64,000 bases of DNA from Porites lobata. Lineage: Eukaryota > Cnidaria > Anthozoa > Scleractinia > Poritidae. The position numbers and the translations under genes are program-made. Below are positions 45,601 to 58,724 of this stretch, piece by piece. The notes beneath the pieces are model-generated. The model did not search any database and had not been told where the DNA came from. It saw nothing but the letters and a program-made list of their open reading frames with translations. The stretch covers positions 546,001 through 610,000 of the forward strand of contig CALNXK010000042.1 of NCBI GenBank assembly GCA_942486035.1. Reading direction: 5' to 3'. How positions within the stretch are numbered: the first letter of the stretch is position 1; every line of letters begins with the position of its first letter.

Positions 45601-48600
45601 CAATTTGCATCTAGCGGGTGTTTATACAAGAGGGGTTGGAAACGTAAAGATTTTCCAACCTGCCGATACTAGGGTTTTGCGAAAAAAGAGGTAAAAATAT
45701 GAAATACTAGTTTGTTTTAGACTCTCTCTGATTGATACTATAATTGCGGTAGAGACCGCATTGCCATCCGTATACCCTTGTTCTGTAGACAGTGAACAGT
45801 CATGGTGCTTTTTTAATTTCTTCAGAGTATAAAAAAGAATGCCTGGACTACTAAAAGGTATAGAGTGAATTTACTAAACCCGTGAATAGGTAGTAGAATA
45901 CTACGGACTATTAGAATTCTATTGTCTTCTTTTGTTCATTTGCAGCTATTTGCACTAGTTGTTATTAACTGTTTTATGGGTCAAGTAAAATCGCTCTATA
46001 TGGAAACATGAAAAAGATTAACATACTTGTGGCTGGAATTGTTGTGGTACTGCGAGGTTCACAGTTTTTACCAACAGAATCATCCAAACACTGACAGCTG
46101 TAGTCATCAACGTTTGGAATACAGGTTCCGCCATTCTGACACGGGTTTGTATCACATGGTGTCCAATCTTTATTATTCATTACACAAATAAAAAAAGCAT
46201 GAAGTCAGTTCTAGTTACAACTCTAAATATTCAAGGATTTGGTTCGATAGACACAGTGAAAAAAGCGGGGAGTTAAGGAAAATCTTCCAGCGCTACCTTT
46301 AAATGATGCACCTGTTATTTCCTTGTTAAACGTTAGATTTAACAGGGATTTTTCTGTTTTAGGTCAATTCTGTGTTGAAGTCATTACTTACTGCGTTTAA
46401 TCATACACCATTGCTCCGTTAGAGATAATTAAGACAGTATTTAAACAAAACGCTTCAGGGAGCACTAATCATAAGACTTTTAAGGTGATTTTGAAAGTTG
46501 AAAAGGTTGGCCAACTTTCCCTAGTCAAGTTTCAATCCATGTCCATCCTTATCATCCGTTACAACAGACGACATGAAACAGTTGTATCACCCACTAATGT
46601 AATAATCCCGGGGGGGGGAGAGACTCCGCATATGATAAGGGAGGGGATGCTCGTCGGAAATTTTTAATTAAACCCCTAAAGGAGACCGATCTGGGCGTGG
46701 CCCAAGCTTTTTTTGACCCGTAAAAGAGACCATGTTAAAACACAGACAATATATATATATTTTATATTTTTTCGCGTGCAACCGTAAACGAGACCTTCAC
46801 GGCTAAATATGATGGCGTTTTGCCCAGATCACCCTAAGTGAGACCGAAATTTATACCCCTAAGCGAGACGACAAGTATCCCCACCCCTTTCATATGGGAA
46901 GTCCCCCTCCCCCGGGGTAATAATCGACCACTATTGTAACGCTAACTACTATTGTAACAAATATCGACCACTAATGTAACAAAAAGTTAACCACCAATGT
47001 ATTAATTTTTTAACCTATGATGTAATAAAAAACTTAACCACTAATGTAATAACATTGTGACCATTAATGTAAGAAACTCAAAGAGAACAGCTGATTGGTT
47101 ATGTAGAATTATTAGGATTTATAAAAAAATCTGATGCGACCTCCTGCTTTGATGCCAGGCATTGCCGTTTCAACGCCCAGCGTTGGTCACGCGTCCGTTG
47201 CCTAATACTTTGTATCACTGTAGAGGTTCATATGTTAGTGTGCGTATATATTGCAAATCAAATCCCACCAAGTGTTTTTGAGTTTGTTACTTTAATGGTC
47301 GCAATGTTACTGCATTAGTGTTTAAGTTCTTTTTTTAAAAAAATAAAAAAATAAACGGTGCTAGCTTTCTTCACTTGCAGCCAATGGCTGAATTGCGGAG
47401 GAAACAGAGAGGTGAGATCGGACGTCAGCGTGTAAAGGTGCACTCTTGCAGCCACTTCAGTCCTTGTTTTGATCACACCTCGTCCCCCCAGACCGATGAC
47501 GGTACAAGTCAGAGACACCATGACATCGGCGCCTACGTCCCCTACTCTTTTCGAGCAATTTTACAGGTTCTTTTACGTCCCCTTCCAACTGAAGTACAAG
47601 GATGAAGGAGACAAGGCCAACGGCTTAACGTCACCGCCCAATGACGCGATCATCTGAACTGAGAAAGGGCATTCACAGCTAGAATGATCTCAACAGTTTT
47701 TTAAAGACCTTGGTTGATGGTGCGGCCCTGGACGGCCGGGGTTTGAAGTCACGACCTCCCCGCTCAGCAGACCGGTGCTTTTCCAACTGAGCTAACTGCG
47801 CGGCGGTTACATTAAAGGTTAAAAAATTATTACATTGGTGGTTAACTTTTTGTTACATTTGTGGTTGATATTTAGTACAGTAATGGTTATTATTATTCAA
47901 CTTCACTCAGCAGAGTACAAATAACACCCAAAACGAGTACAAATATCTCACGGTATTTGTACTCCAGAAGACCGGTTTGACTCGTTTTCTACAAACGTCG
48001 CCCAAGGCAGATAATGCATCGTTTCCCGAAATTGTATAAAGGTTGAATCAGAAACCGTGTTTTCAGAATAAAGTTGCCTCAACAATGAAATTTCGACATT
48101 AATTAAAAACAGTCAGAACATACAAACATTATAACTTCAAAATTCTACAACAGAGAAGGTCAAAACAGACCTGAACGTGTGCATTAGATGCAAGGTGACG
48201 GCGACAATCCGTGACACAAACAACGTTGATTTATTCAATGTCCCCCGAGGAGCGTAACAGTCTCCACTTCTAGCCCTTTTCAAATGTGAGGAAACTCGAT
48301 AGGGAAGACTTTAGACGTCTTCTAAAGACTTAACGTTAGTACTAATCCAGGCCAAGATGAGGTTTCAAGTCCGTTACGTTTTTTACGAGTAGCTCCTTCA
48401 ATTTCGCGGGAGATGTTTGGTCTTTGCATCGCCATTTGCTCTGCTCAGTTTACCCTCTTGCAGTCGGTTTTACATAAGAACCGGAAGACCTTCCTATTAG
48501 CCTCACAATTATTTGTCATTCCATCTCTGTTTTCCTAGCAAATATTTGAAACGTTCTCCGAGGCGCCGAAGAAAACCCAAGAAATTCGCCAAAATTTGCT

Positions 48601-49657
48601 TTGCTGAGAATTAAAACTCGTTTAACAAGTTTTCATTTTAGACCAATCAATAACAACGTTGCCTAAAGCGCGCTAGAACTGGACTTAGAAAGGAGTCGCG
48701 TTAATCAGTCACGCGTTCTCGTTTTATGTATTTACTGAGTCTACTGAGTTATATTTTAAAACATTTCGAGTTGAATAATAAATCTCTAACCAGTTGGTTT
48801 AGTGTGTAGTATCGTGGGACATTTTTACTCGTATCTTGTATTTTGACTCGCCCTACGGGCTCGCCAAAATACGGCGTGACTCGTAAAAATATCCCACGAC
48901 ACTACACACTAAACTCCCATAAGATATATGTATTACATTAGTGGTTGATATTTATTACATTAGTAGTTAGTGTTACAATAGTAGTCGACCCACTATTAGT
49001 GAGTGGTACAGCTTCAATGCCTAAATATAGTCTTAAATGCTAAGACTAGGTCATTTTTGGGAGTTCGAATGATGCCAAGACAAGTTTTAGCTTTTTAGAA
49101 AGATAGAAAATACATAGCCCCTTTAAGGTGGTCTCCTAACTACAAGATATAAAGACTAAATACCCTTTGGGAGTCGGCATTATATAGAGTAGGCGATTCA
49201 CTTGGCAAGGGAAACACTAAGAACAGTTTCAAGGCTCACTACAGTGCACTCTTTACAAAGTACTCAGAGCTCAGGCTGTTCGCATGGTAATGTAATAGCG
49301 AGTTGAGCAATCCAAGTTCAACTTTAACCGAAAGGAGTTTCTCACATAAGAAAAGTTAATTTTAATGGAAAGAGACCTAAGTTTTAAGTGCAGGGTAACT
49401 TTTAAGTTACTCTTGATAAAATCTTATAAAGTTTCATCTAAGCTTTGGTCCTATTATGGGAATGGGTCTCCAGATTAGATCATCGTTGCTTTTGCTAGGT
49501 GATGGGCATTCCTTGCACGGTGCTATTTGTGGAGTCACAGGAATATATGACACTTCGATAAGACACGTGATTATAATCAGTATATAGCACAGGCGGCCCA
49601 AGCTCAATTTATAAAGGTCGTTCAACGGAAGGATTGTATGGGCGAGCAAACATATGT

Positions 49658-49688
<31 letters not shown>

Positions 49689-51246
49689 TCCAATTTAAGC
49701 AATTGGAAAGAAGAAGCCTGAAAAAAATCAGGGCTTCAACGGGATTCGGACCCGTGACCTCCGCGTTACCGGTGCGTTGCTCTACCAACTGAGCTATGAA
49801 GCCACACATTGGGAGCGAGGTCAATTTATTGAGTTCATATCTCCCATGAGGAGTGAAATGATGTGAAGTATAAATGAAATAATTCATGAATTATTATGAA
49901 TTATTTCATTTATACTTCACATCAAACATATGTGAGTTGTTGTGTTACAACAATCGGTTCAAAGATTACAAAGGTTTTTATGGGATCGCGACTGATTTAA
50001 TTAAAAAAAATAACTATAATTTTTGTTTAAAAGTTAACTTGACGTCTTTCCATGTTGCATTCCTCGTCTTTTATTTGCATTTTAGCCCCATTTCTGCGGA
50101 TCTCGACGATTTACCGTGGATCGAAACTGTTCCGGCTAGCTCAATGGGATAAGCGCCTGTCTGCTGAGCGGGAGGCCGTAGGTTCAAACTCCGGCCGGAT
50201 CAACATGGTTTGACTTTCTAGTCTTCTCGGATAAGGACGATAAACCGTTAGGCCCCCGTCTCACAAGCCCTTGCACATGTAATAAAAAATCTGTGGGAAG
50301 TTAACTGAGAACCCACACACTCTTCGTAAAGAGTAGGGCACGTCTAAGACGTCTTAGACGTCCTCTAGTATAAATACGGCTAATCCTTCCGTTGAACGAC
50401 CTTGTTACACAACACCACACGATATTTCTATAATCGCCTAATTTGTCTCATTATGTAATGATTTACGTAATAATTTGTTATCAAGTCATGCTGATGACAC
50501 TTGATTGACTACAGTCATCATTGCATTATCCTTGTTATGATTTGTTTGTTTGTTTGTTTGTTTTTTTTATATTAAAGCTTTTGCAATACTGTAACTACAT
50601 AATTATAGTCATGCAAATAAAGCTTATGTTGTTGTTGTTGTTTGCCTATTGTTTACTAAATTGAGCTTGGGTCGCCTGTGTTTACAGAGGAGAAAGGTGG
50701 GTAGTCACCTGTCTAATGGCCCTGATGAACACAAATATTGAGATGAAATTTTGAGATGAGTAATATCTATTTCTGTTTCGTCAATGTCAGTGAGTTTTTC
50801 TCGAGAATAAGAAACATCTGCATCTCGTAGGAGATGCAGATTCTTTGATTGCCCTATAACAAGGCGCAACAAACCTTTTTCGCAAACCGACTTGTGTTTA
50901 GTTGAACATACCCTCGAATGCCACTTGAAGTTTTTGTCTTTATACATATGAACACAGTGTTTTTTTGTGTTTGGATGACCTTTTTTCCAGTAAGTAAAGT
51001 TAACCTTCTCTCCACTGACCCACTCAAATGTGTTGTTTGTGCTGTTTTGACTGTTGAGACCATTCCAACCCCCAGCGTTTCCCATGAAAGTCTTCAGAAA
51101 TTCCTGCTCATGAATATCATTGACAGTTACAAGATTGGCTTGTTTCGATTCACAGTTGGCCTGGGCATCAGTAAATGTTTTACTGTCCACATCACGGAAA
51201 TAACAGCTCCTATGATAATATGACCAATCTTGCTCGCAGCTTCTAT
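42514..51246 (-). CDS. C-type lectin / EGF transmembrane receptor gene, unit B (partial model)
   Basis: Same exon chain as 11142-19870: lectin 51246-50875, EGF 46167-46027, linker 45251-45192, stalk 44576-44388, transmembrane 42601-42514. All exons are open with the same splice sites and phases, so both copies could be functional. Replacement changes seen against unit A are I88K and R118H in the lectin domain and Ser to Arg in the stalk. Confidence 0.75.
43333..43643. mobile_element. Possible pogo-type MITE remnant, unit B
   Basis: Counterpart of 11960-12270, with the same CGAGTTATC motifs. Confidence 0.4.
44388..44576 (-). CDS. Stalk exon, unit B
   Basis: Copy of 13020-13208, with SPRTEP in place of SPSTEP. 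The same weak donor GTGAAA is needed to join the transmembrane exon. Confidence 0.65.
45192..45251 (-). CDS. Linker exon, unit B
   Basis: Copy of 13825-13884. Confidence 0.65.
46027..46167 (-). CDS. EGF-like domain exon, unit B
   Basis: Copy of 14660-14800 with all six cysteines; the encoded protein appears identical. Confidence 0.88.
46607..46916. mobile_element. hAT-like MITE, unit B
   Basis: Copy of 15239-15544. The terminal G run is longer here, and TSD GTAATAAT flanks at 46599-46606 and 46917-46924. Confidence 0.7.
47457..47807 (-). mobile_element. tRNA-derived SINE, unit B
   Basis: Copy of 16085-16434. Confidence 0.65.
48798..48913. repeat. 116-bp hairpin, unit B
   Basis: Copy of 17425-17540. 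Confidence 0.7.
49660..49923 (-). mobile_element. tRNA-Thr-like SINE, unit B
   Basis: Copy of 18288-18551 with a perfect 12-bp duplication AAACATATGTGA (49648-49659, 49924-49935). Confidence 0.72.
49732..49803 (-). tRNA. tRNA-Thr(GGT)-like sequence, unit B
   Basis: Identical in layout to 18360-18431, with the same non-canonical C33; probably a SINE head. Confidence 0.6.
50129..50370 (+). mobile_element. tRNA-derived SINE, unit B
   Basis: Copy of 18749-18990. Confidence 0.7.
50577..50643 (+). repeat. Retroelement 3' tail, unit B
   Basis: Copy of 19205-19267. Confidence 0.5.
50875..51246 (-). CDS. C-type lectin domain exon, unit B
   Basis: Copy of 19499-19870. Two replacements: residue 88 Ile to Lys, three residues before the HPN tripeptide (YWKKGHPN), and residue 118 Arg to His. 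All six cysteines are kept. Confidence 0.92.
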
Positions 51247-51940
51247 CTGCAATACAATGTTGGTATCATTTGCCAATTTTAGTTCGGGTTTTTAAAAGAT
51301 GGAGAGTGTGGATTTGTTTTGAAGTTTTGAGAGATACCATGCATATGCAAAAGAACATGCCTTACAGTTTCGTTAATAAAACTTTAAATGTCTATGTCTT
51401 CTTCTTCTACACAAATCATTTATATTTTTATATATATTCTTATAAACCCAACCTCATCCCCAGGTTTGTTCCGGTTTATCCCAGTTTACAAGGAAAAAGG
51501 TCTGGGAATGAAGTTGCTTACACAGATCGACAGAAATACTGATCAGCTTTCCCAACACATATCGTGGGAGAGATGTCGTTTGGTTTCCAGCCAACAGCTT
51601 CTATATGTGACGGCGGAGCTGGCGTTTAAAGAAGTGCTTTGCACTCGGCTCGGTAGTAAAGGGCCTCTGAACACAGCTTAGATGACCGTACAGGGGTCTG
51701 ATAAGCTGATAAGGCCTGATAAAAGTGAAACAGCTGTCCATGGCTGCCACTGCCTGGGTGATATGGCTGGGCGCATGCGTGAGGTACTGGCCATGCAAGC
51801 GTTGGGATGGTGTAGGTGTGTCCTTTGCTTCAAAGTTTTATCACCATCATCATCACGTCTCATCGCGCCAGTAGGCGCAAAAAGCCTCCACGCTGTCTGA
51901 CCAACACTCTCAGTGAGTGTTGTCTCATTATCAACGCTTC

Positions 51941-52035
51941 CAGCCTCGTCCCCAGGGGTCCCTTTTGTCATGCGCCGGAAAAATCCCGATCCCCGTCGCC
52001 GACCAAAAGGATCGCGGCCTCTGGGAACGAGATTG
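51941..52035. mobile_element. 95-bp MITE, unit B
   Basis: Copy of 20561-20655 with the same CAACGCTTC flanks. Confidence 0.75.
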
Positions 52036-53105
52036 CAACGCTTCTTGTTTCTGTAACAGTTAGTGTTTTTGTGTGGTAGGGTCGTTTGCCCAACCTGGAG
52101 GACCAGGGGGTCACTCTTTGGCTGGTCTCTACCCTTAGTCCAGGAGTGCAAGACTTCAGCCGACGTAGCTCTATGGATCATTGAGACACGCAAACTGTCC
52201 CACCATGATAAGGTGGTGACCCCATTTGCTTCAAAGTTTGCTTTCTAATAAAAAAAGTAAACAGAGCAGCAAATCCCAGTTTTCAGAATTCTTGTGATTT
52301 TTTTTTTTGGAATTCGCAAGAAAATTGGGTAGGTGGAAAGGAGAGGAGAGGTATCTTCTTCTGTTCGTGTGACGATTTCGCAGTTTGTTTGTGGTGAATA
52401 AAGTTTGCTCTGACATGCTTCACTGCTTTTAAGAGGATTTTATAGCCGGCAAAGTGAACGGCCTGTCCATCCTATTTTCTTGTCAGAGATCGAAACAATG
52501 TAAATATTTCTTTCTAAGTGTAACCTGAAAGAAAATCCATGATACCCGAGAAGTGACAAGTCCTTCTTGTGAAAAGTGACAATTTTAAAAGAAATGAAAG
52601 TTTCTGTCACTTAATGTACAAACCCTTCAATGATTTTCTTAATGTTTTGCTGACGAATCATTGACTTTGGGAATTAGTTAAACCTCGTCTTGATATATCT
52701 ATAGTACAATTGTGGCTTCCCTCAGCTCCCCTGCCCTAGGCTTAGTGTCTGAAATCCCATTTTCCCAGGGCAAAAACCCGCAGGCCAGTCCCAGTTCTCG
52801 TTGGCCCCTTTATGGACCTCACACAAATAATTTTTCAGATTCTGAGAATTGCCCACGATGCTCGCCCAAACTGTTGATTATCGCCCAAATTATAATGAAT
52901 CAAATAGTCGTCATACTTTAGTATTCATCTTATTTTTATAATTACTCAGTAACCACTTGTGTTTAGGAAAAACTGTTTGAATGCAGAGGTCCACGCAACG
53001 TTTGTTACGCAACTTGTGTTTGTTACGCCTTTAAGAAGTGAATTGCTTAGTGTACAGGATATGCTAACTAGAAAGTAAAAAAACGTTACATTTTGTTCAA
53101 CTTAC

Positions 53106-53126
53106 TTTCTGCTCTGGAAACAGCAA
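53106..53126 (-). CDS. Candidate 21-base micro-exon, unit B
   Basis: Copy of 21726-21746; splice sites and coding bases are unchanged. Confidence 0.35.
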
Positions 53127-55012
53127 CTGAAACAGAACAAAATGATGGTTATTCTTAAATTTGCTTTCAAGAGCATTGAAGTTTTCAATTTGTTATTGCG
53201 GTGCTTATCTAAAACTGTACTATTTGGGAATAGCTGATTACTACTGTAGTAACTTCCTTTTTCTTTGATTCTTTAGAAAACAATTACAATGCAAAAAAGG
53301 TCAGTCAATAAAAGAAAATAACGATATCTGCCGTGTTCTCATTTCATCTTTAAATATGTTCTTAATCAATTAGAGTTACAGTGAAGCAGAAAGGATGCCG
53401 CTCTTATTTGGTGGATGCTTTTGAAGCGAAAAGGCAAGAGAAAGACGGGGGGCCGCTGTATGATCTGTTGAAAATGGTAAAACTGGGCGCGCTAACACGA
53501 GAAGAATCCGCCCGTGAGGAAAGAGGAAGGACTTCATTTACGTGTTACCTCGCTTGCCCAAAACGCCTGAAGCGCAGTTTCATTTGAGAGCCGCGTCGTT
53601 TCATAATGCTTTACTTAACAACGAAAACAACAACAACAACAATAAGATACTTACAATGTGTAATGAACAAAGCTACTTGAAGCAACATAATCCTGTAGCT
53701 GTAAGAATATCTATGAAAAACGGAATAAAAAGATTTAAGACCAAAAGTTTGAAGACATTTATAGCCAAAAGTTTCCACACCCACATTTAAACTTAATACT
53801 AGCCAATGATGGAATCAATTTTACGCATATTTCATTCGCCAAAGTGTTACAATGCATAAAGAGTTGGTCAGAGGGCCAAATGAATGTCAGAAACGATAAT
53901 TTAGACCCCCCAAAAAGTCAGGCTAGGCTGGCCAGCGTAATGGATTTCAGAAAACCGGCTTTGTTATTGGGTGCTTCCGTCCAATTTAACGTACGTTCGA
54001 ATCTCATCTGGAGCTCGGAATTTTTCCTGAACATTCTGATGCTTGATTTCCATTTCTTTCAAAACTAATAGATCAAGACGGTAGACCTTCATAAATAATA
54101 GCCAGACATGACTAAGATTCTGCTACTAAATTTACGACTTCAAAGATTTTAAGAGATCGCCGGCCAATCAGTAGGTGTCTCAAGATGCCCTCCTTCGAAA
54201 AAAAATTAAATATATTTTTGTCTTAAGATTTTGACATTAAACCAGTAAAACGTTTTAAATAAATTATTATTTTGCTTACTTTCCGGGCAAACTTAGAGTT
54301 GTACCATCATCAGTATCTAGAAAACTCAGTCTTTTGCGCTGATCGTTTTTGCGCAAGGAAAGGGAAAAAGGTTGTGGTTACCTTGGAGTAATGTTCCAAC
54401 TGATTAATTCCTGTTTGGCCTCCGCAGGACAGATATCAGTAGATAGATTAAAATTGTGAATACATTATAATAGGAACTGTTGGGAAAGATGTCTTAAAAG
54501 AGCTAGACAGTGGTAATAGTTTTCTAGCAGAGGGATCGAGACTGATTTTTTGTTGTAGCTAATATTTGTGTGCAATAATAAAGAAATGCATCCCTCGTAT
54601 TTCTTATTTTCAGAGCTGTTGTTGAGACTGGTTCTCAAGGAGGGGTGTCATTTTTAGTAAATTTTAAGCACTACTTTACAAGATAATTATCCTGCACGAG
54701 ATAGGTCTATCACCTCTTGTGTGGGGCAAAACTTTGTGCTAGTATGAAGAAGAGTGAGTTGACGGGGTTAAATTTTAAACGGCGAGAGAAAATCAAAAGT
54801 ACAAGAATTCCCTTTTACAGTCGTGTTTGCAATCTTAACTTCCATTGGAAGTATTGCTCGGCCAAATTTGTGTATTATCTTAATTCTAAGTAATAGCATG
54901 TGAAAAACATATTATAGTAATTAATTCATCTCCGTTTGTTCTGTTTTTACCTTATTGTACACAAACATAACAAAATACGTATACGCGTTTTTTTGCCCAT
55001 TGATGTACTTAC

Positions 55013-55099
55013 CTCTCCCAAAAAACTTCGAGTCTGTTCTGGGCTTGCGTGCAGTCAGGCCAGTTCTGATACTATGACAGAAAATTTGCATAAAAATTA
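55013..55099 (-). CDS. Candidate coding exon, unit B
   Basis: Copy of 23633-23719 with the second Cys changed to Arg. Confidence 0.4.
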
Positions 55100-58000
55100 C
55101 TGCACACGAAAAAAATTCTTCCATTCTATGCCGCTGTTAGTTTATCACAAGTTTTAGGAAGAACATAATTGAGAAAGGAATAAAGCATATGACATATGAG
55201 CTTTTTCCATCCCAACTATCAATAAAGCTAACACACTGCAGGTTACACTTGTTCACGTCTCAAGAGCAAATTTCGCAACTAAGCCTCGGTTTGAAATTAT
55301 AAATTAGCAAAGGTTTACACTGATAAATTCCCAACGCAGTAGAGACTGCCCAAGCAACAAAAAGTGCAAATGCATTGTGGTGCCAAGGGCCATTCGCTTT
55401 TCCTTGTGAGTACTGAAATATGCAAACAATTCAATATTTTAATAAAATTGTTTTCCATGTAAAGAGGACAGTGGTGGATATTGTGACTTATTTAAACAGG
55501 AAAACAAAAAAACAATTGTAGAGGAATAAATGTATCGATTTTCCTCTTTACCTCAAAGTCTGTCAAGTAAATGTTGTTAAATTATACTCTGAGGATATAA
55601 GTGTACGAGTGTAAATAAATTCAATTCGATATATAAGAAGCTTAAAAATAAAACAGAAAAATAAAAATAGTTTGTCAAATAAGAATTTAGTGGTTATAAG
55701 CTCAGAGAAGTACCTGGACATTTGATTCTTCTGCCTCTACTTTACGCAACGATTCTACTTATAAACGGCTCCTGTTTCTCAGCCGAAGTATGACTAAACT
55801 ATTTGCTCCACCTGTCGCCTTACTGAAGCGTTTGCCTTTTTGTTTATAATCCTTTATTAACTTTCCTTGCCACGGAACTGAGCTACAAATCACTGAATTA
55901 TTAAACGTATGTTAATATTTCAGCAATGGCTTAGCAATTTGCTCCGGCCTTGTGATCTTGAAATGTTGAAGTGGTAGTGTTTTATTAAGAATACGACGTG
56001 CCTAATAATCTGTAGTTGATCTTATTTCATTTACCATCTTTCGGCTCGTAGAAATTTGTTATTGATAAACAGAGAACTAGCAGAATATGCCTGAATGTAA
56101 AATAAAAACTGTATTGTCTTATTATTGTCACGAGGGTTTTTTAAAAGGGCATGACAACATTCCTTGTTTGCTCTTATGGTACTCCAGTAACAATATTAGA
56201 ATCATGCCGCGACTTAAACAGTAAAAAAAAAAGCTCTTTAAAAGCTCTTTAAAGTTGACTCAGACACATGCTTTGATATATCTGATCTAATCCTGTCGAT
56301 TTTCAGTAGACATTTCCTAAGCTGGATATACAGCCCAAGCATAGGAGAGAACAGAATTTTTACATCTTAATTAGAGCTCATTTTGACAACTGATCAATTC
56401 ATCTAAGGATAAAAATTCTGTTAGAGAAATTGTTTGGTGGAAAAAGTGCATTCTTTTTTTGGAACTGTATTAGATAAGATCTGAAACAAAAGCTGAGAAC
56501 ATAAGACCCCTTTACTAGGTATACATGATAGAGTGCTGGCCCCCCAGGTAAGAGTCTAGCCTTCAGCAGGGGAACGGACGACTTAAAACAGTGTTCTCAG
56601 TCAGTACGTCGTGTTAAAACATTGACACTTGAAAAGAGCACCTTTTTTTCGCATAACGACTTGGGTAGTGTAATGTAATTTAAGCATTTTGTGTTACGGG
56701 TAACTTGTTATTCAGATGATTAGGGATATTTGCAGGCAATCATATATCGATGAAGCCTGCACAATATAAATACAATCCCAACCAGTATTTTGCTTCACAT
56801 CCATGTCACAAAATCTAACCGAGCGTTTTAACATATCAGATGTGTCAGCATTTTTGCTGTATATGAGAGAATTCAAGACATGTAATGAGCACGTCTGTAA
56901 AGCTTGATATCAACCGAAGGTCGCATGTGTTTTTTCAACTTCTTAAAAATTTTCCTAACCCAATGTGAAAGATAAGTACTATCCACTTTTGTATAAGCGG
57001 GCGCAGCGAAGCCGTTGTGCATTTATTAAAGTTAATGCTAGTAGTGGAACTCGGAGCATGTCGGAGAGCGTCAGAGAACACGTTGGGAGCTTACTCTTGA
57101 ACATATATTTTTTCAGAAATCTTTTAAGCCTAATTCTGATTTATTCATTGGCTTCTGAACCCAACAAACAAAGGAGGTGTATTTTAGCGTTTAGTGAAAA
57201 TGTCGACAGTATTGCTCCGTTCATATCCAAATTTGCTGAGTATGCAAATTGTCGGATTTGATGCATGGCAGGTGCAGATGGTACCCATACCTAAATATTG
57301 CGATATTTTTCGCATTGTAGAAGTGTAGAGGAACGAAATAATGTGCACTATTTGGGGCATGGACGTGATATCAGTTGATTTGTTAATCATTCAATATCAT
57401 ACTTTAAAAAGCGATGCGACACCCAAGGGTTCCTTCACTGGCATGCAATTAAAGTGTATTTCAGTGCAGACACGAATTTTCTTTCTCTCGTTTTTAGTCC
57501 TACAGTATCTGTAAAATTTGTATCCAAAATTTAAACTCCTCAATAATCTTGCAAAAACTATTTTTATGTCCTCAAAACACGCAAATTTGTCTTAAAAAAT
57601 GTTCTCCCTTTCGCGCAGCTAAATTGACAGGTATTACGTAGAATTACAGATATTTGCAAGAATGTATATAACTAAGAAGATGCATGGAGGCAAATGCGAA
57701 GGTTTATCATTGCCTTAAACTCCCCAATTATCTGCAGAATCTTTATTTACTTAGCCGTACCTTTGTTACAGTCAGTTACATCGCTTAATGACCAGAATCA
57801 GAAGCGAATGCAAAGTAAACTAACTGAAGTCACATGACTTTATCAGCCTTTCTTTCACCTTTACTTATTCCAAGTCTTTTCAAGTCAAATTTTTCGGGAG
57901 ACATATCAAGTCAACAATTGTTGATTAAACTTATTTATGGACCAAAATCAGTTTGAAAAAAATTCTTGTCACAAGCTTGAACTAAGAAAGAAAAAGTCAT

Positions 58001-58569
58001 CAGTCATCGTGTATTTATTTTCACGTCCTTCAGATAACGTCGCCTAAGGAAATTTCATGTCATGGTCGTGTGGGGACGGCAAAGAAATGTACACCTGAAA
58101 AAGCGTGCTTCACGTTTAAAATTTGTTGTTTAACTTTTTGAACCCCGGCTTTTTGACGTTGTTCTCGTTGTCATCGCCGTCGTCATTGCTAAACTGCAAC
58201 CCAGTTTCATCGATGTGTGTAAACTGTTGGGAATCCGGCCGAATGTTCTTTTAGTATGAACGCTTGCGAAATGATCCTCATACCATCAATGTTATAAATA
58301 CGGAATACTGAATCCAAATCATTTATGAATCCTCTAGTGTAACCGCAGCACCTAAGCCTACAATCTAGTGGTATCTCAGACTTTTATTTGCAAATGAGTG
58401 ATTCTCTTAAGGCTATTTGCCATATTACTTTTGACCGAAGAAGCACCATACGTTGATGTAATCATGTCCTACTTCGTCTAGTGCGAAGACAGGCTGAACT
58501 GAAAACAACGTGTTGCTATTCGCGCTTTTCCAGCAGTTTCTCTATGTATCATATATCATTGAATATTCG
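55100..58569. other. Unassigned, unit B
   Basis: Counterpart of 23720-27197; includes the unrecognised 98-aa + strand frame at 56965-57261. Confidence 0.3.
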
Positions 58570-58579
58570 GTCTACCAAT

Positions 58580-58724
58580 AGACTGAGAGCAGTCTCTTTT
58601 TTTCTTCAGATTTAGTGAGAGGAGTGCATGCGCGTGTGAGCGTTCAGTAACCTGCGTGGTCATTTGCGTGTCTCGCGCGTTTTGTTCGATGGACCAAGAA
58701 AAAAGAGAGACTGCTTGCAGTCTA
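58580..58724. mobile_element. 145-bp MITE, unit B
   Basis: Copy of 27208-27352 with GTCTACCAAT flanks at 58570-58579 and 58725-58734. Confidence 0.8.

Larger units (their letters stand above)
46588..49005. mobile_element. CCACTAATGTAA inverted-repeat element, unit B
   Basis: Copy of 15220-17632 with the same nested insertions. Confidence 0.6.
49588..50680. mobile_element. Composite CACAGG-ended element, unit B
   Basis: Copy of 18216-19304; the TTTG repeat inside is shorter. Confidence 0.6.
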
